Assembly (NCBI RefSeq): GCF_003144245.1
Contig: NW_020289976.1
Span: forward strand, 558,001-622,000
Reading direction: 5' to 3'
DNA length: 64,000 bases
Origin: Jaminaea rosea
Lineage: Eukaryota > Basidiomycota > Exobasidiomycetes > Microstromatales
Position 1 is the stretch's first letter. Each line of letters opens with the position of its first letter. Below, piece by piece: positions 31,075-42,795 of the stretch. The notes below the pieces were generated by a model, which was given only the letters and a program-made list of their open reading frames with translations, was not told where the DNA came from and ran no database searches. The position numbers and the translations under genes were made by a program.

Positions 31075-33945
31075 CTACCGCTGCCGCTGCTGCTGGTATT
31101 GGCTCTGCTCCACGAACGCCTGCCGAGCAAAAGGATTATTGCTGCTGTACGCCCTCGTCCTTGCCGCCGGCCTGAAGGCGGGCGAAGATGGAGATGACGG
31201 CGAGTCGACGGCGGCAGGGAAGGGCGAGCCAGGGGTCATAGCGCTGCCACCCGTGACATCACCGTGTAGCTCAGCAAAGTATGGGTTGCGCGGTGACATC
31301 GGTGAGGTTGGCATGGGGGCCGGTGCTGCGCTACGAGGCGAGTAGGTTGCGTAGGGCTGGTGGTGATAGGCGTAGTTACTTTGAGGAACAGGAGTCCCAG
31401 CCGGAGCCGGTGCTGCTGCATAGTGGGAGGCAAGATGCGCTGGCGGAGACATCGGCGGAGCCATGCCGCTTGCCATAGCCATGGGCATTGTGCTTGCGCG
31501 CTGGTGCTGATGGTATCCTGGACGTCCGGTCTGATTCTGCTGCTGCTGCTGCTGCTGTTGTAGCAGCGGCGGCAGAGGCGGAGACCGTGGACCAGCGGGA
31601 GCAGCAACACCGCCTGCCGATGCAGAGGGCACGATCGTGCTGTACCTCGGCGGAGGAGGTGACGAGGGCGAAGAGGGTGAAACACCGTACGGCTGCTGCT
31701 GCTGTTGAGGAGGGAAGCTCGGGCCATAACCGTAGCTTGGTCCGCCTGCAGTATCACCTGCGCCGAAGAATGCGCCAGATGATTTGGTTCGGTCCCTCGC
31801 TGGCAAAGAGGCAAATCCGGGCGTCACGGGCGTCTGCGGTGAGGCTGTGTAGACCGTCGGACTGTACGAGGCGCCGCCGGTGGCTTGCCTTGCCAGGTAT
31901 GGCAAATCCGACGAGGTGCGCGTCGCGACTTGGCCTGCGTCCTCTGGCAGAAAGGGGTTCGTGCTTCGCCTCGTCCTCAACATGGGCGGAGGTGAGACGG
32001 GATGCTGTTGAGTCACGGTGGCAGGCGGAGGCGACTGAGGCCGCGGGCTGGCTATACGCACCCCTCCGAGAGGCGAGCCCAGAACAGTTGGCCTTGCTGC
32101 CGCAGACGAGCCACTGCCCCTCCGGTCGCTCAGCAGCGCCAAGAGGGAGTCGGACGTGTCGATTGGTGGTAGCAACGGGGCTGACTTGTCACCCGCCACT
32201 GCCGCACTCGTCGTCGCCGCGGCCATAGCAGGTGCGAGCGAGAAGGAGGAGCGCGGGCTCGCTGTGGTGAAGTTGCCGGACATCCGCCTGCTCTGATTTG
32301 GCACAGTGGGCAATGGACGAGAAGATGGGACCCATTCCACATTGCTGCGATTTGGCTCAGACTCTGCAAAGGGGTCACGAGAGAGTGCTGCCGATGGACG
32401 TGCTGGGAGAGGAGGTCGTGTAGCCTGCGATTGAGGCGGGGGCGAAGCGGGATCCATGGACGTAGTAGCGTACGCGGCCCTCAACTCGTCCACGGACGGC
32501 TTGGGGGCAGCCTTCCGCTGGATCGACGACACGCTAGAGCGACGCCTTCCGCCGCTGCCCAAGCCCAACCCTAAAGAGGAGCTGGACCCATTTGCGCCCG
32601 GGAGATTGACCAACATCGACGACCCGATTGGCGCAGCATGAGCTACAGCGGCCGTCTCTCCATGTACAGAGGAGAAGGCTGTCTCTCCGTCATCATCGCC
32701 TGCAAAGTCGCTGCCCATCTCGCCCGTCTCGGCGTCGAAGAAGACGTCCCCGTGGCTCTTGGCTCTCCGTGTGGCGGAATCCCACCGGACGTTCGGTACG
32801 AGCTCGCCCACGGCGGGCTGAGGGAACGTCGCAGTACTAGACCCTTGGTCCAGTGACGCCCTTGACGTTCCGGCCTGTTGCTGCTCCTGCATAGCCGCCT
32901 TGCCCCTCAGAGACATGGAGGAGCTCGGCCTCTTGAGCACGGACACAAGTCCCTCACTGAAGCTCCTCCTCCTCAACCGACCAACATCTTCTCCATTGGC
33001 TCCTTCGGTATTCTCCTTCTCGACCTCCCTCGGTCGCCTTCCAAGCCCACTATTCCGCCTGGCAGCGACAGCCTCCATCTTCGCCTCGTGAGCGGCCTTT
33101 GCCACCTTGGCCAACCTCCTCTCCTCCTCAACGCGCTGCACGCTGCGGCGACCCTGCTCTTCATTGGCATTGGGCGCGACCGAACTGATAGAGGGGGATG
33201 AGCCACGGCGACGCTGGCTGCCTCGCCTACGAGGGCGTCGAGCCGCGTCTGAGGGATGCGTATGGCCACCGGGGATACTGCGATGCGAGATCGGCCCGAC
33301 GACGGTGAATTGCTGCTCTTGGTTGGCTTCGTACTGCCCTGGTACGGAGACTGGCTCTCCGATACCGGCATAGACGTCGGCTGAAGCTGTGCGGCTACGA
33401 TGCGGTCGTGAAGAGCGGGGTTTGGAGCTGCTACCGCCCCTGGTGCTGCTGCTGCTGCTGCTGCTGATCTGCTTCTTCTTGCTGGCGTCGGGAGTCTTGG
33501 CGAGCATGAGCCCCGCGTCCGCTGATGCCGAGTGTCGTACTACAGGGCGTCCTTGCCGCCGGGCTTCGATGACTTCGAGGTGCGCCGGGAAGAGATGGAA
33601 GTGCTGTCGAGCGAAGAGCAAGGGGACGAATGAATGTCAGCAAACGACAACTCGCCAAGTGATCGAAGCATCTTCGTAGCTCACCCTCTGCAATTCCCTA
33701 TCCCCCGCAAATGCCACCCTACAAGCTCTACATTTCCACTTGCGCTTCTCTTCCTTGATGGCAGACTCCTGCTGCACCACCTCCGGAGGCAGAGTGGCTC
33801 CTGTGATCTGATCAACGAGCTCTGCTGTCCTTTGTCGCAGCTTGTTCAAAGGAGCCTTAAAGACCATGTGTGCCCTGGGGGACGTGGTGATGTAGGACTC
33901 GTACAGGCGCATGTTGGCCTTTGCGATTACAGGAGAAGAGGGCAT
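31075..33945 (-). CDS. Single C2H2 zinc-finger protein, largely disordered
   Basis: Exons 33945-33685 and 33603-31075 join in phase 0 (GTGAGC...GACAG, 81 nt) and give 929 residues. The N-terminal 75 residues contain an ordered helical part (NKLRQRTAELVDQITGATLP). The finger has the pattern C-x2-C-x3-F-x5-L-x2-H-x6-H (CRACRVAF... RHFHLFPAH), and the two Cys are in exon 1 while both His are in exon 2, so splicing completes it. The rest is Ser-, Pro- and Gln-rich with basic clusters and a poly-Gln run encoded by CTG repeats on the plus strand; the C-terminus is Tyr/Pro-rich. One finger with a long disordered region suggests a fungal regulator or scaffold. I do not recognise an orthologue. Confidence 0.75.
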
Positions 33946-35030
33946 GATGGGCGGTGATCACGGTGGACAGGTGGTGGATTGGGTTTGAAGCTAGGGCGAG
34001 TGGATGAAGAGGCGAGAAAGGCCAAGACGCGGGTCCCTGTTGAGTGGATGCTCGAGCTTGTGAGCGGACTTCGTATCTTGGTGTGGGACCTGGTTTCACC
34101 CAGTGCTCGGGACGTGCGATGTGAAAAGGACGTGCACGGCGCAGAAAGAAGTTGTCGTACGAGGATGTTAATAGGAAGGGAGAAACAATGTTAAGAGCGA
34201 TGTCACCTCGTCTGATCCCATCCTACCACTCTTCGCTGACTGAAAGCCGGCCGCGCACATGCTTGCTTCATTCGCAAATTGAGTCCTGGCAGGTGGGAAT
34301 AGTTCATGGCGGCTAACTGACGCCGGCCGACCAGTCGCCGCTCGTTCGCTCTGACCTCGGTCGCTGCTCGCCTCCCCGCCTCGCCGCCTCGCCGCCTCGC
34401 CGCCTCCCCGCACAGGGTCCAGAGCCTGACCCTCCGTTGACCTGCAGCAGGACAGCCACCAACGCAGCGGCCGCGAGTCAGTCTCGTCGAACTGATCGCT
34501 CGGCCTCTTCATGCCGTTTCCGCGCTCGCCTGGGTTCACCTGCCTGCCTGCCAAGGGTCCTCACGTCAACGCCCAGCGTTCGCTTCACTAAACGGATGTG
34601 GTGCGTATTTGCGGCGTCGCACGTTCAGCGAAGGCTCGAAGACTGTGTTAACGCTGTAGGCTCGTCTGGCGAGAGCTAAAGACGTCAAGTTGAGAGGGAC
34701 AAAGAAGGTCTCTTGGTGGGCGGCTGCATCACCGTTGCCAGCTTCGATGCTCTGAAGAATGCTCGGCATGCCGCTCTGCCAGTATCGAGATCGCCGAGGT
34801 CAAGCGACATCGACTTGGCAATCAGAGGCGTGAGCGAAGTCAGTGACGCGATCCGGTGCGTCGCGCATCGATCAGGAAGGAATCTCTCAAGATTTGTAGA
34901 CCTTCTTGTCGTCCAATCTACGTTTCTCTTCATTATGAGGCCCGCACTGCAGAATGAACACCGTCTGCTGGCCGGGCTCTTGCAACTCTCCTCACAGCCT
35001 CGTTCGCCATTCCTTCTTCCCTTCCCTCGC
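33946..35030. other. Intergenic, nothing recognised
   Basis: Contains the promoter of the zinc-finger gene and the 3' region of EMC3. A direct repeat of CCTCGCCG units lies at about 34370-34411. No conserved frame recognised. Confidence 0.55.
34370..34411. repeat. 8-bp tandem repeat (CCTCGCCG-like)
   Basis: About five imperfect copies of CCTCGCCG or CCTCCCCG in direct tandem within an intergenic region. Confidence 0.75.
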
Positions 35031-36204
35031 TCATACCACCCTCCCGTACCTCCTCAATACCCTCTCCTCTACCCCGTCTCCGACCCAACGCTTCCCACCT
35101 CTGTTCGCACTGGATCCCCCTGCTGCGCCAGCCTTCTTGCCAAATCCACTGAGCGCCTTTCCCGATACGACGTCGCGATTCGGCGGAGGAGGGGCTTCGA
35201 TGAGCTCCTTGCCCACGCGGTCAAGGGTGTCGCGCTCTGTTGCGTGGAGCTTGGAAAAGTCCTGTCGAGGAGCAAAGGAAAAGGAGATCAGGTGCGAGTC
35301 AGTGTCAGTGTCAGTGTCAGGTCGTACAATCGAGACCTGGGGTAGCGCGGCTCACCGTCTTTGCCATCTGCGGCTGTTGCTGCTGCTGTCCTGCTCCACC
35401 CCCTAGCGGACCCATCATGTCCCTCGTCGAGTCTGCAGCGTTGTCATCTCCCAGCAGCACGCGGTAGACCGCGTTGAGGCCAAAAAAGGCCACAAGGAAG
35501 TACCAGCTCAAGCTCGACACCCAATTGATGGAGATGTCCTCGCTGGCCAAGCCGCGCTGAAGCCAGCCCTTGAAGTAGTCGAGGGGGAAGGGCATCGGGA
35601 TGGGTACCGAGGCGACGATGAAGCCTGAGAAGAAGAAGGAGATCCAACCCTGCGAGCGAATGCAGATGTATATATCAGCTGACTAGCTCACCAGACGTAT
35701 ACCAATCTTCTTGTGTCTGCCCACCATAATCAGCGTCTGCGGAATCATCATGACCATTGACTTTTTCATCGGCTCCATCATCCCCTCCATGGCTGAAGGG
35801 TCGCTCAGCGGGTTGGCGGGCATCTCTGGCTCGCTGCCTTGTGCTGGTGGGGGCTTTGGAGGCTCAGCGAGGAACTTGCCGCTTCCCAAGTCGGTGAGGA
35901 GCTTTTCGCGTTTGACCTTGAAGGCGGCAGGGGGAATTCTGCACACAATGACGGGTGGTCAGCAATCCTTGTGGCTATGAATAGTGAGAGCGTGTACTCA
36001 CTGGGCGTGGTTGGTTCTCAAGGCCCCCGACTTTGCCATGATCCTCTGCTCTCTGAGCTGCAAGTCGGTCATCTTCTTCGGCGGGTTGGAAATGAGCATG
36101 ATGATGTTATGCCTCACGAGCCCAACGAGGAGAATGACAATTGTGATGGGCAGCAGTACCCAGTTGCGTATCGCAGAATCGAGGAGGAGTGTCTGCTCTG
36201 CCAT
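35031..36204 (-). CDS. EMC3: ER membrane protein complex subunit 3
   Basis: Subunit of the EMC, an ER insertase for tail-anchored and multipass proteins; EMC3 belongs to the Oxa1/YidC superfamily. Exons 36204-36002, 35938-35725, 35649-35356 and 35261-35031 give 313 residues, close to the family length. Motifs are LLLDSAIRNWVLLPITIVI near the N-terminus, IPPAAFKVKREKLL, PQTLIMGWISFFFSGFIV across the second junction, and SWYFLVAFFGLNAVYRVLLGDDNAAD, all as in known EMC3. A second donor 33 nt further on (GTGAGC after 35692) is also in frame and would insert 11 residues; the 35725 donor (GTGGGC) is preferred because it keeps the second membrane helix intact. The gene is divergent from GYP1 with a 234-bp shared promoter. 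Confidence 0.92.
35298..35321. repeat. Tandem hexamer in EMC3 intron 3 repeating a branch-site motif
   Basis: GTCAGT units repeat about four times; on the transcribed (minus) strand this reads CTGACA repeated, so the branch-site-like CTGAC occurs four times within the intron. Confidence 0.7.
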
Positions 36205-36438
36205 CTTGGCGGGTGAGCAGAGGATTGTTGTGTTGGTTGGTTGGCAGAGGAAAGCGACGAACAACGATCGTCCGACGAGCCTGACTGGCGGACGGGCCTT
36301 TGCTATTTCCTTCAACCACGTGGGGGGAGCGTGTCTGGAGTGGCCCGTGTCACTCCATCTCGACGAGAATGGAGAGGAGCGAGCGTCGAGCCAAATGGCC
36401 GCTCTCGCCATTTGCCTCTCATTGTCCTCATCCCAATC
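36205..36438. promoter_or_regulatory. Divergent promoter of EMC3 and GYP1
   Basis: Only 234 bp separates the start codons of the two divergent genes, so their promoters and leaders must overlap. No specific element was recognised. Confidence 0.5.
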
Positions 36439-39037
36439 ATGTCCCGTCCGCACATCTCTCACTCGTCCTTCTCCCGTCTCTCCTTCAACGATGAAGGCGA
36501 CGACGACGGTGATGCATGGGCGGCGGACTCGGATGATGAGACGACGACGAATCGACAGCATACAACCTCGCCCGGCTTGACGTCCTTCCTCCGCAGCCAG
36601 CAGCCAAAGCTCACTCGCCCAATGGCCGCAGGTGGCACCAATTCACGGTCAGTGAGCACAAGCAGCGTACAGACGACATCATCTGCTTCTTCGACTGGGT
36701 CCTCTGGGTCGAGGAGGCATGCTCCGCCTGCAAGGCCTCATCCTTTTCCTATCCCGCAGGCAGGACATAATCAGAGGACCGTCTCGTCTTCGCCGGCACT
36801 GTCGAGCTGGACCATGGTGGAAGGTAAATCACAGTCTGCGGCCTCGATAAAGAGCTCGACGTCCGTACCACCTGCTGAGGAGGCGAGTTCCACCTCCCTT
36901 GCCGGGTCCTCGCCGGCGGACGTGGGGTCCACTGCAGCAGAGGCCGTCATCAAGGCGGCAACGACTGGCAGCTTCGCTTCATCAACATCAGCACATCCGC
37001 AGTCAGCATCACATCCGAGCATCAAGCTCACTCGCAGCAAGAGTCGCGAATCCTCATCCTTCATTCGGGCCATGCGACCAGACCTGCCAGGCGTGGTTCG
37101 CGACCCCTTTGCAGCTCTCGACGCCTTGGCTGCAGAGGCGGACCTGCCTACACCAGGCATTGAGAGCCCTCTGCCTAGTCCTGGGCCGTCATCGACCTCA
37201 ACATCGCGCAGGCAATCGCGCGTGCCAAGGGAGGCGGCGCATTTTGACCCTGTCACGATGGGCGGAGATGGGCTCATCATGGGAAGCGGCGCCTTTGGCA
37301 GCTCGAGCTCGAGCCTAGACCAGATTGAGGGAGAGGATCAAGCAGAGGAAGAGGGAGACACGACGATCAAGGAGGCATCGCTCGAACCTCTCTCACCACC
37401 AGCATCAGCCGCTTCTACCTACACGATGACCCCTGGTACGAGCAGAAGCCTCGCCCCACCTTCACTGCCACAACTACGCCGCGCCACCTCTGTCCGGACG
37501 AAACGACGCTGGCGGGAGTTCCTACGCTGCCTTCAACCCCCGAACTCCTCCTCAGTGGACCTTCCCAAGCTGCGTGAGCTTTCCTGGAACGGCATCCCCT
37601 CTGAGCTTCGCCCCATCGTATGGCCCCTCCTGCTGGGCTACGTGTCCCCGAACTCATCAGTCAGGGCGGCCGCACTCGCCAAGAAGCGACAGGAGTACCG
37701 TCGTGCTGTGACGCTGGCATTTGGCTTTGACCCCTTTGCTGAGGGCGAGGTGGACGGGCCGCAGGCTGGGGAGGGTGTCGCGGGCGGAGTAGAGGAGCAC
37801 AAGGTGCCCAAGAGTGCGCCCGCTTCTATCATCAGCACCAACGATCGGCCAAGCACGCCTCAACAGCGTCATCCCACCGACGATCTTGAATCAGGGCGAC
37901 GCACCCCTCTCTCCCACCACTCTTCGCGCCGCTCAGGCCCAGAAGAGAAGATATGGCATCAGATCACCATCGACGTGCCCCGTACAAACCCGGGTACGCC
38001 ACTTTGGCAGCGCAAGGGTACACAGCGAGCATTGGAGAGGCTGTTGTACGTCTGGGCTGTGGGACATCATGCTACGGGATATGTCCAGGGTATGAGCGAT
38101 CTAGCTACGCCTTTTTATGAGTGGGTAGGCGCGTGATCTGAGGAGAGGCCAGGAAAGAAAGGGGCTGACCTACCAGCTTTGCACGCGCAGAGTCTTCTTG
38201 TCTAACTACCTGCGGCAAGCTCCGGAGGGTCCCATGTTCGGCGATGGTGATCTCGACGAGCCAACAGGCATGGATCCGTGAGTGCCGCCCTCATCTCACC
38301 TCTCCACTCCATCCTTCCCTTCCTGACCTCTCCCCCCAACGTCCTCACTCGCAGTCAATCTTTCAACCCTCACGTCCTACCTCTAAGCGCTCGCCTCGCA
38401 CTGGAAGCAGACGTCTATCACTCGCTCTCCTCGCTCCTTTCCGGCATCCAATCAAACTACATCCCCCACCAACCCGGCATTCTTCGCTCCGTCAGGCGCC
38501 TCGAATCCCTCGTTTCCCGGATAGATGCACCACTTCACTCCCACCTCAAGGCCGAAGGGGTGGAGTATATGCAATTCGCCTTTCGCTGGATGAATTGCTT
38601 GCTGATGAGGGAGATGAGCACAAAGAATGTGGTTCGTCTGTGGGATACGTACCTGGCCGAGGGGGCAGAGGCGTTCAGTGATTTCCACTGCTATGTCTGC
38701 TGTGTCTTCTTGTGTAAGTGGAGTGCGGAGTTGAGAGAGTTAGATTTCCAGGTGAGCGAGCGAATGCAGCCAGCAATGACGGTACTATGGCGCAATCCTC
38801 ATTACTCATCCCTTCACTCGCTCTCAGGGCTGCATAATGTTCCTGCAATCACTTCCGACGCAGTCCTGGTCGGACAAAGATGCTGAGCTGCTGTTGAGCG
38901 AGGCGTTTGTGTGAGTATGAGCGAGTCCGCAGCAGTGCGATCAGAGTGCTTGTGACGGGTCTGACTGACCTCAATTGACCACGTCTCTACACAGCTTCAA
39001 GAACCTCTTTGCGCAGACGAAGCATCTCAACGATTAG
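36439..39037 (+). CDS. GYP1: Rab GTPase-activating protein, Gyp1/TBC1D22 type
   Basis: TBC-domain GAP; in yeast Gyp1 acts on Ypt1 at the Golgi. Exons 36439-38120, 38191-38277, 38355-38751, 38828-38910 and 38995-39037 give 763 residues, with all phases consistent. The first 340 residues are Ser-rich and disordered. The TBC domain begins near residue 350 (LRELSWNGIPSELRPIVWPLLLGY) and holds the Arg-finger motif ITIDVPRTNP and the Gln-finger motif YVQGMSD. Later exons give PHVLPLSARLALEADVY, RLWDTYLAEG and FLCKWSAELRELDF, matching Gyp1, and a C-terminal FKNLFAQTKHLND. An earlier in-frame stretch exists upstream of the chosen ATG but its sequence is not protein-like, so the start is placed at MSRPHISHSSFS. 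Confidence 0.9.
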
Positions 39038-39888
39038 GAGCGTGGATATCGTTCAGGGGAGCCGGGCATCACATGGTACACGAGGGGTGAGCAAAGCTGC
39101 GGTGTAGCGGGAGAGGAAGGCGAATGCGTAGCAAAGTCGTCGCCGTGGCAGTGTCGACTCGTCGCGCGGGATGGGTTCGCTCGCGTCAAAGAGGCCGAGG
39201 ACTCAACACGGCTACCTCGCCGTGTCAAAGGAAAGAGGCAGACTGCAATCACCATGACGTCGTCTCCTCTTGCACGACTCGTGACTTCTGACGGCTTGAG
39301 ATCACGGGCTCGCTGGTTCGCGGCAGTGGCAGCAATGATATTGACAGCAGTGTGCAGCAGTGGAGAAAGCAACAAGAAGCAGGAAGATGGTCATGACGGG
39401 GATGGAGGGGGGGAAAATTTGTGCGAGCGGACGAAACAAGGAGGTCGAACAAGGGGGATGAAAATGAAGTGAAAGGCCGATGACGTTTGTGTGTGGAAGG
39501 AAATTATCGTCGGTGGACGATGCGAGCCTGCGTTGAGGTGAGGGGGAGAGAGAGATGAAGAAGGAGAATAGACATTGTTCCGCTTGTCTGCACGATTGCG
39601 GGCCACATTGATGGCCAACGATAACTTAGCTGATGGACGTGCATGATAGAAAGGCGAGGGCGAAGGGGGAAAGTAGTTGGGCGGGAACTGATCTGGTCGA
39701 GTCTTGCTGCCTACGGTATTGCGTCGCTGCTGCTGCTGCTGCTGTTGATGGTGCTGCTTGTGATGATCTCTCGCTGTTCGCTCACACAAGTTTCCCTCTT
39801 CCTGCCCGTATGAATCTCTGACGAGCTACCGCTGCTCTCGTCAGGTCTCTCCCTCCCTCCCTTCCTTCCTTTCTTGCCTCTTGCCCGC
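39038..39888. other. 3' regions of GYP1 and the G-alpha gene (convergent)
   Basis: An 851-bp spacer between two convergent genes. It includes a short CTG run near 39725-39745 and no recognisable gene. Confidence 0.55.
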
Positions 39889-41375
39889 TCAAAGAATCCC
39901 ACTATCTCTCAGCGCATTTTGCAGGATCGTCTCCTTGACGGCTGCAAAGACCAGTCTGATATTGCCCGTGTCAGTGGCCTGCGTCAGATGCGGGAAGATG
40001 GACAATCTTGCCCTGTTTGTTTGCGTGAAGCGCCAGAGAATGTACTTGGCCGCTTTGTTGACGTCGGCTCCGCCTGAATATTCGGGAAAGAAGTCCGATA
40101 GCGGGATGCGAGGGATCTTCTGCTTGAAGATGTCGATCTTGTTGAGGAAGAGGATGATGCTAGAAAGGGGAGGACGGAGACACGTAAGTAGAGCGCAGGA
40201 AGAGAAGCTCTGACAGGATGTAGGAGCCACTCACGACGTCCGCAAGAACCATCTTGAGTTCACGACGCTCTCGAAGAGGACGAGACTTTCGGCCATGCCT
40301 GGCGGTGAGGAGAGCGTGAAACGGGTCAACGACTGCGGATAAGTTTCGCCTTGACCGAGACCGCTCTTGCACTTACGATTTTGACCACTCTCCTCCAGCA
40401 GCACCTGGTCATACTCGCTCAGCGCCACGCAGAAGATGATGCTCGTCACTGCCTCGAAGCAGTGGATCCACTTCTTCCTCTCGCTCCTTTGCCCGCCCAC
40501 GTCGAACAAATGAATGCTCAGCTGCCCCATATTGAATCGCGTCTCGGCAATTCCCGTCGTCTTGCTTCTTGCACGCAACACATCATCCTCGTTGGGAACA
40601 TAGTCTTGGGAGCCGATGCGCCGGACGTTCTCGAAGAAGTAGGGGGCCGAGTCCATCAGGTAGAACTCGCTGCTGCGATCTACTATCGAGGGGATGACGG
40701 GATCCGACCAGAGCGATTCGATGCTGTCAGTCATATCCGAGTCGAGTCTGTGAAGAGAAGGGGATGGAGAAGGATGCGAGTCAGCCTCGGTGGTCAAGAC
40801 CCCTCTGCGCCTTTACTGGGGCTCACGTCGCATTTGGATCCGCGTCTATCCTGTATTGCAAAACCTTGTCACAGATTTCTCGATTCTCGATGTTGGCTGG
40901 CTCGAGCTCAAATTTGCGTAGTGCGAGGACGATGGCCTGCGCTGAGTCTACAACGTTCTTGAGGACAGTGAGGCGGTAGACGAGGAGCTCGTCGCGCGTG
41001 TAGCCCTGTGAGAAGCAGAAGAGGAGTAGGGTCGATGAGCTGAAATGGTGAGGCAGAACAGCGCCGGACTCTGAGTCTCAGTGATGCGCACATTCTGATG
41101 AATGATCTTCATCTGTTTAACAATCGTCGACTTGCCTGACTCTCCCGACCCTGAATGAGGCGAGACAGAAGGGAGGGAGCGTAGACGTCAGTATATGCCT
41201 CGCCCATTGGTAGCCATCACCTCATCTCCGCCCTCCCTCGACCCTCGCACCCACCAAGCAGCAAAATCTTGCACTCTTTCTTGAACTTGCGACTGTCCTC
41301 CTCAATCGCCTTGTCAATGGCAATGCTCCTCTCCTTTGCCCCCTTTTCCTCGCTAGACGAGAGACACGCCCCCAT
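39889..41375 (-). CDS. Heterotrimeric G-protein alpha subunit, fungal group III
   Basis: Membrane-bound GTPase coupling receptors to cAMP signalling. Six exons (41375-41255, 41150-41092, 41005-40827, 40747-40377, 40298-40235, 40159-39889) give 354 residues, the usual length. The start MGACLSS is the N-myristoylation/palmitoylation signal typical of group III (Neurospora GNA-3, Ustilago Gpa3). G1 is GSGESGKST, completed over the first intron; the switch I Arg lies in RSKTTGI; G3 is [13 protein letters not shown]4 is NKIDIF; G5 is TQATDT. The C-terminus, the receptor-contacting end, is DSGIL, with Ser where Gi-type proteins have Cys. Donors vary (GTGGGT, GTGCGC, GTAAGT, GTGAGT), a rare set in this window. 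Group assignment is by N- and C-terminal motifs only. Confidence 0.93.
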
Positions 41376-42706
41376 GACGGCGGCGGTGGCTGCAGCGAGG
41401 ACTGGAACTGATGATGCTCTTCGTGCTGCGTTGCGTCGATGCTAGCGGTCGTTGTCGGAAAGCTGAGGCTGGTGGATGAAAGCAGACGCCGCAGAGGCGG
41501 GAGCAAGGCAAAGGGACCAAGGGTCAAAGATGGCGCCGGCTGCGAGGTTGCCAGGGGCGCGTCCAGCGCGCAGAGGATGGTGTGGGAGGTCTTGCTGTGG
41601 GATGATTGGGATGAGGTGGATGAGGTGGATGAGGCAATGGCTCAAGAATCAGACGTGGATGCGGCGGCGTGAGAGGAGCGCGGCGTCTCTGCCTTCTGCT
41701 GCCCAATGTCGTCTTGCTGCGTGTTGTGTCGTCGATCCGCGATGGAGAAGAACGGCGAGCGCTATCGCAGTCCTCGCAAAGGCCGGATGTCGAGGGCAAT
41801 ATGGCGGATATCGGCGCTCAAATGACACCTCCGTCGTCGCAGATGATGATCTCGTCACCGTTTGTGCGGATCGTCAGAGTTTTGCAGGCCTGTTTACAGA
41901 TGGCTGGTATGGTGTTGTGGGCCTCGGAGAATTAGAGGATTGTGACGAGGGGCTAAAGCGGACGGCAGGCAGGCAGGCAGCAAGCAGCACGACCGGCAGC
42001 GGCAGCAGCGTCGAGGAAAGACGAGGAGGGCAGCGTTGGGCTACCTGGATGGAAAAGAAGGAGGATGAGGGAGGAGATGATTGTTTGAAGGAAGGATGAT
42101 GACAACAAGGAGATCGAGGCATGCATCGACGTTGGCCGTCTGACGTCTGTCGTCCCGTCTCGTCTCCTCTCCGCGCTCCTCGGCCTCAACTTGCTCGACG
42201 CCGCACGACGCTCAGGCATTCGCCCGGACCAACTCAACTCAACTCAATTCGACTCAAAGCCAACTCAAGTTGTGGCTGCAGCGGGTCTACCTCGAGAAGA
42301 AGGGCGGCACCCACACGCCGTCGTTTTCCCTCGCCTGTGCGGCGGCGCCGCAAAGCGCAGACACAGACACAGACACTGGCACCAGCCAGCGCCCATCGCC
42401 GACAGCGACAGGATCAAGCAAGCGAGTCGACAAAAGGCGACGACTCGTCAAGACCGGGATCTTCGGCAATGACGAGCCATCACTCAACGGAGAGGCAATG
42501 ACAGCCTAGCGGAATCTCTTGCGCTTCCAAGCGATGAACAAGCTAATTGCGTCTTGAGGAGCACCGCGTCTGCGCGTGCGGAGGCCTAGAAACCAGAAGC
42601 TTGAAACGACAACAAGCGTTGCAGAAGTGTCAAAGCAGGTAAGCTGAAGCCAAAGGTGCTCCAATCGCCAAAACAGAGCCGGTATGAGGGGGGACAAAAG
42701 AAAAGC
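41376..42706. other. Intergenic, G-alpha promoter to tRNA
   Basis: Contains the G-alpha promoter, a short AACTC repeat (42231-42250) and a CAGACA repeat (42357-42376). A plus-strand frame without ATG at about 42144-42509 looks somewhat protein-like but has no supporting exon (see findings). Confidence 0.5.
42701..42704 (-). terminator. Pol III terminator of the tRNA
   Basis: On the minus strand, TTTT follows two bases after the tRNA discriminator base, and another T4 run lies just beyond. Confidence 0.7.
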
Positions 42707-42795
42707 TGATCGCAGGCGGGTTCGAACCGTCGACCATTACCGACCTCCACCAGTAAGGTGTTAAGGTAGCACTCTTCCAACTGAGCTATGCGACC
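42707..42795 (-). tRNA. tRNA-Val(AAC), intron-containing
   Basis: Minus-strand tRNA with acceptor arm GGTCGCA / TGCGATC, A box TAGCTCAGTTGG, B box GGTTCGAACCC and discriminator A. The loop TTAACAC suggests anticodon AAC, and a 16-nt intron after the base 3' of the anticodon then gives a normal 5-nt variable loop. Two mismatches remain (C27-A43 in the anticodon stem, A50-C64 in the T stem), so the anticodon call is tentative. A Pol III terminator (TTTT) follows two bases after the discriminator. Confidence 0.8.
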
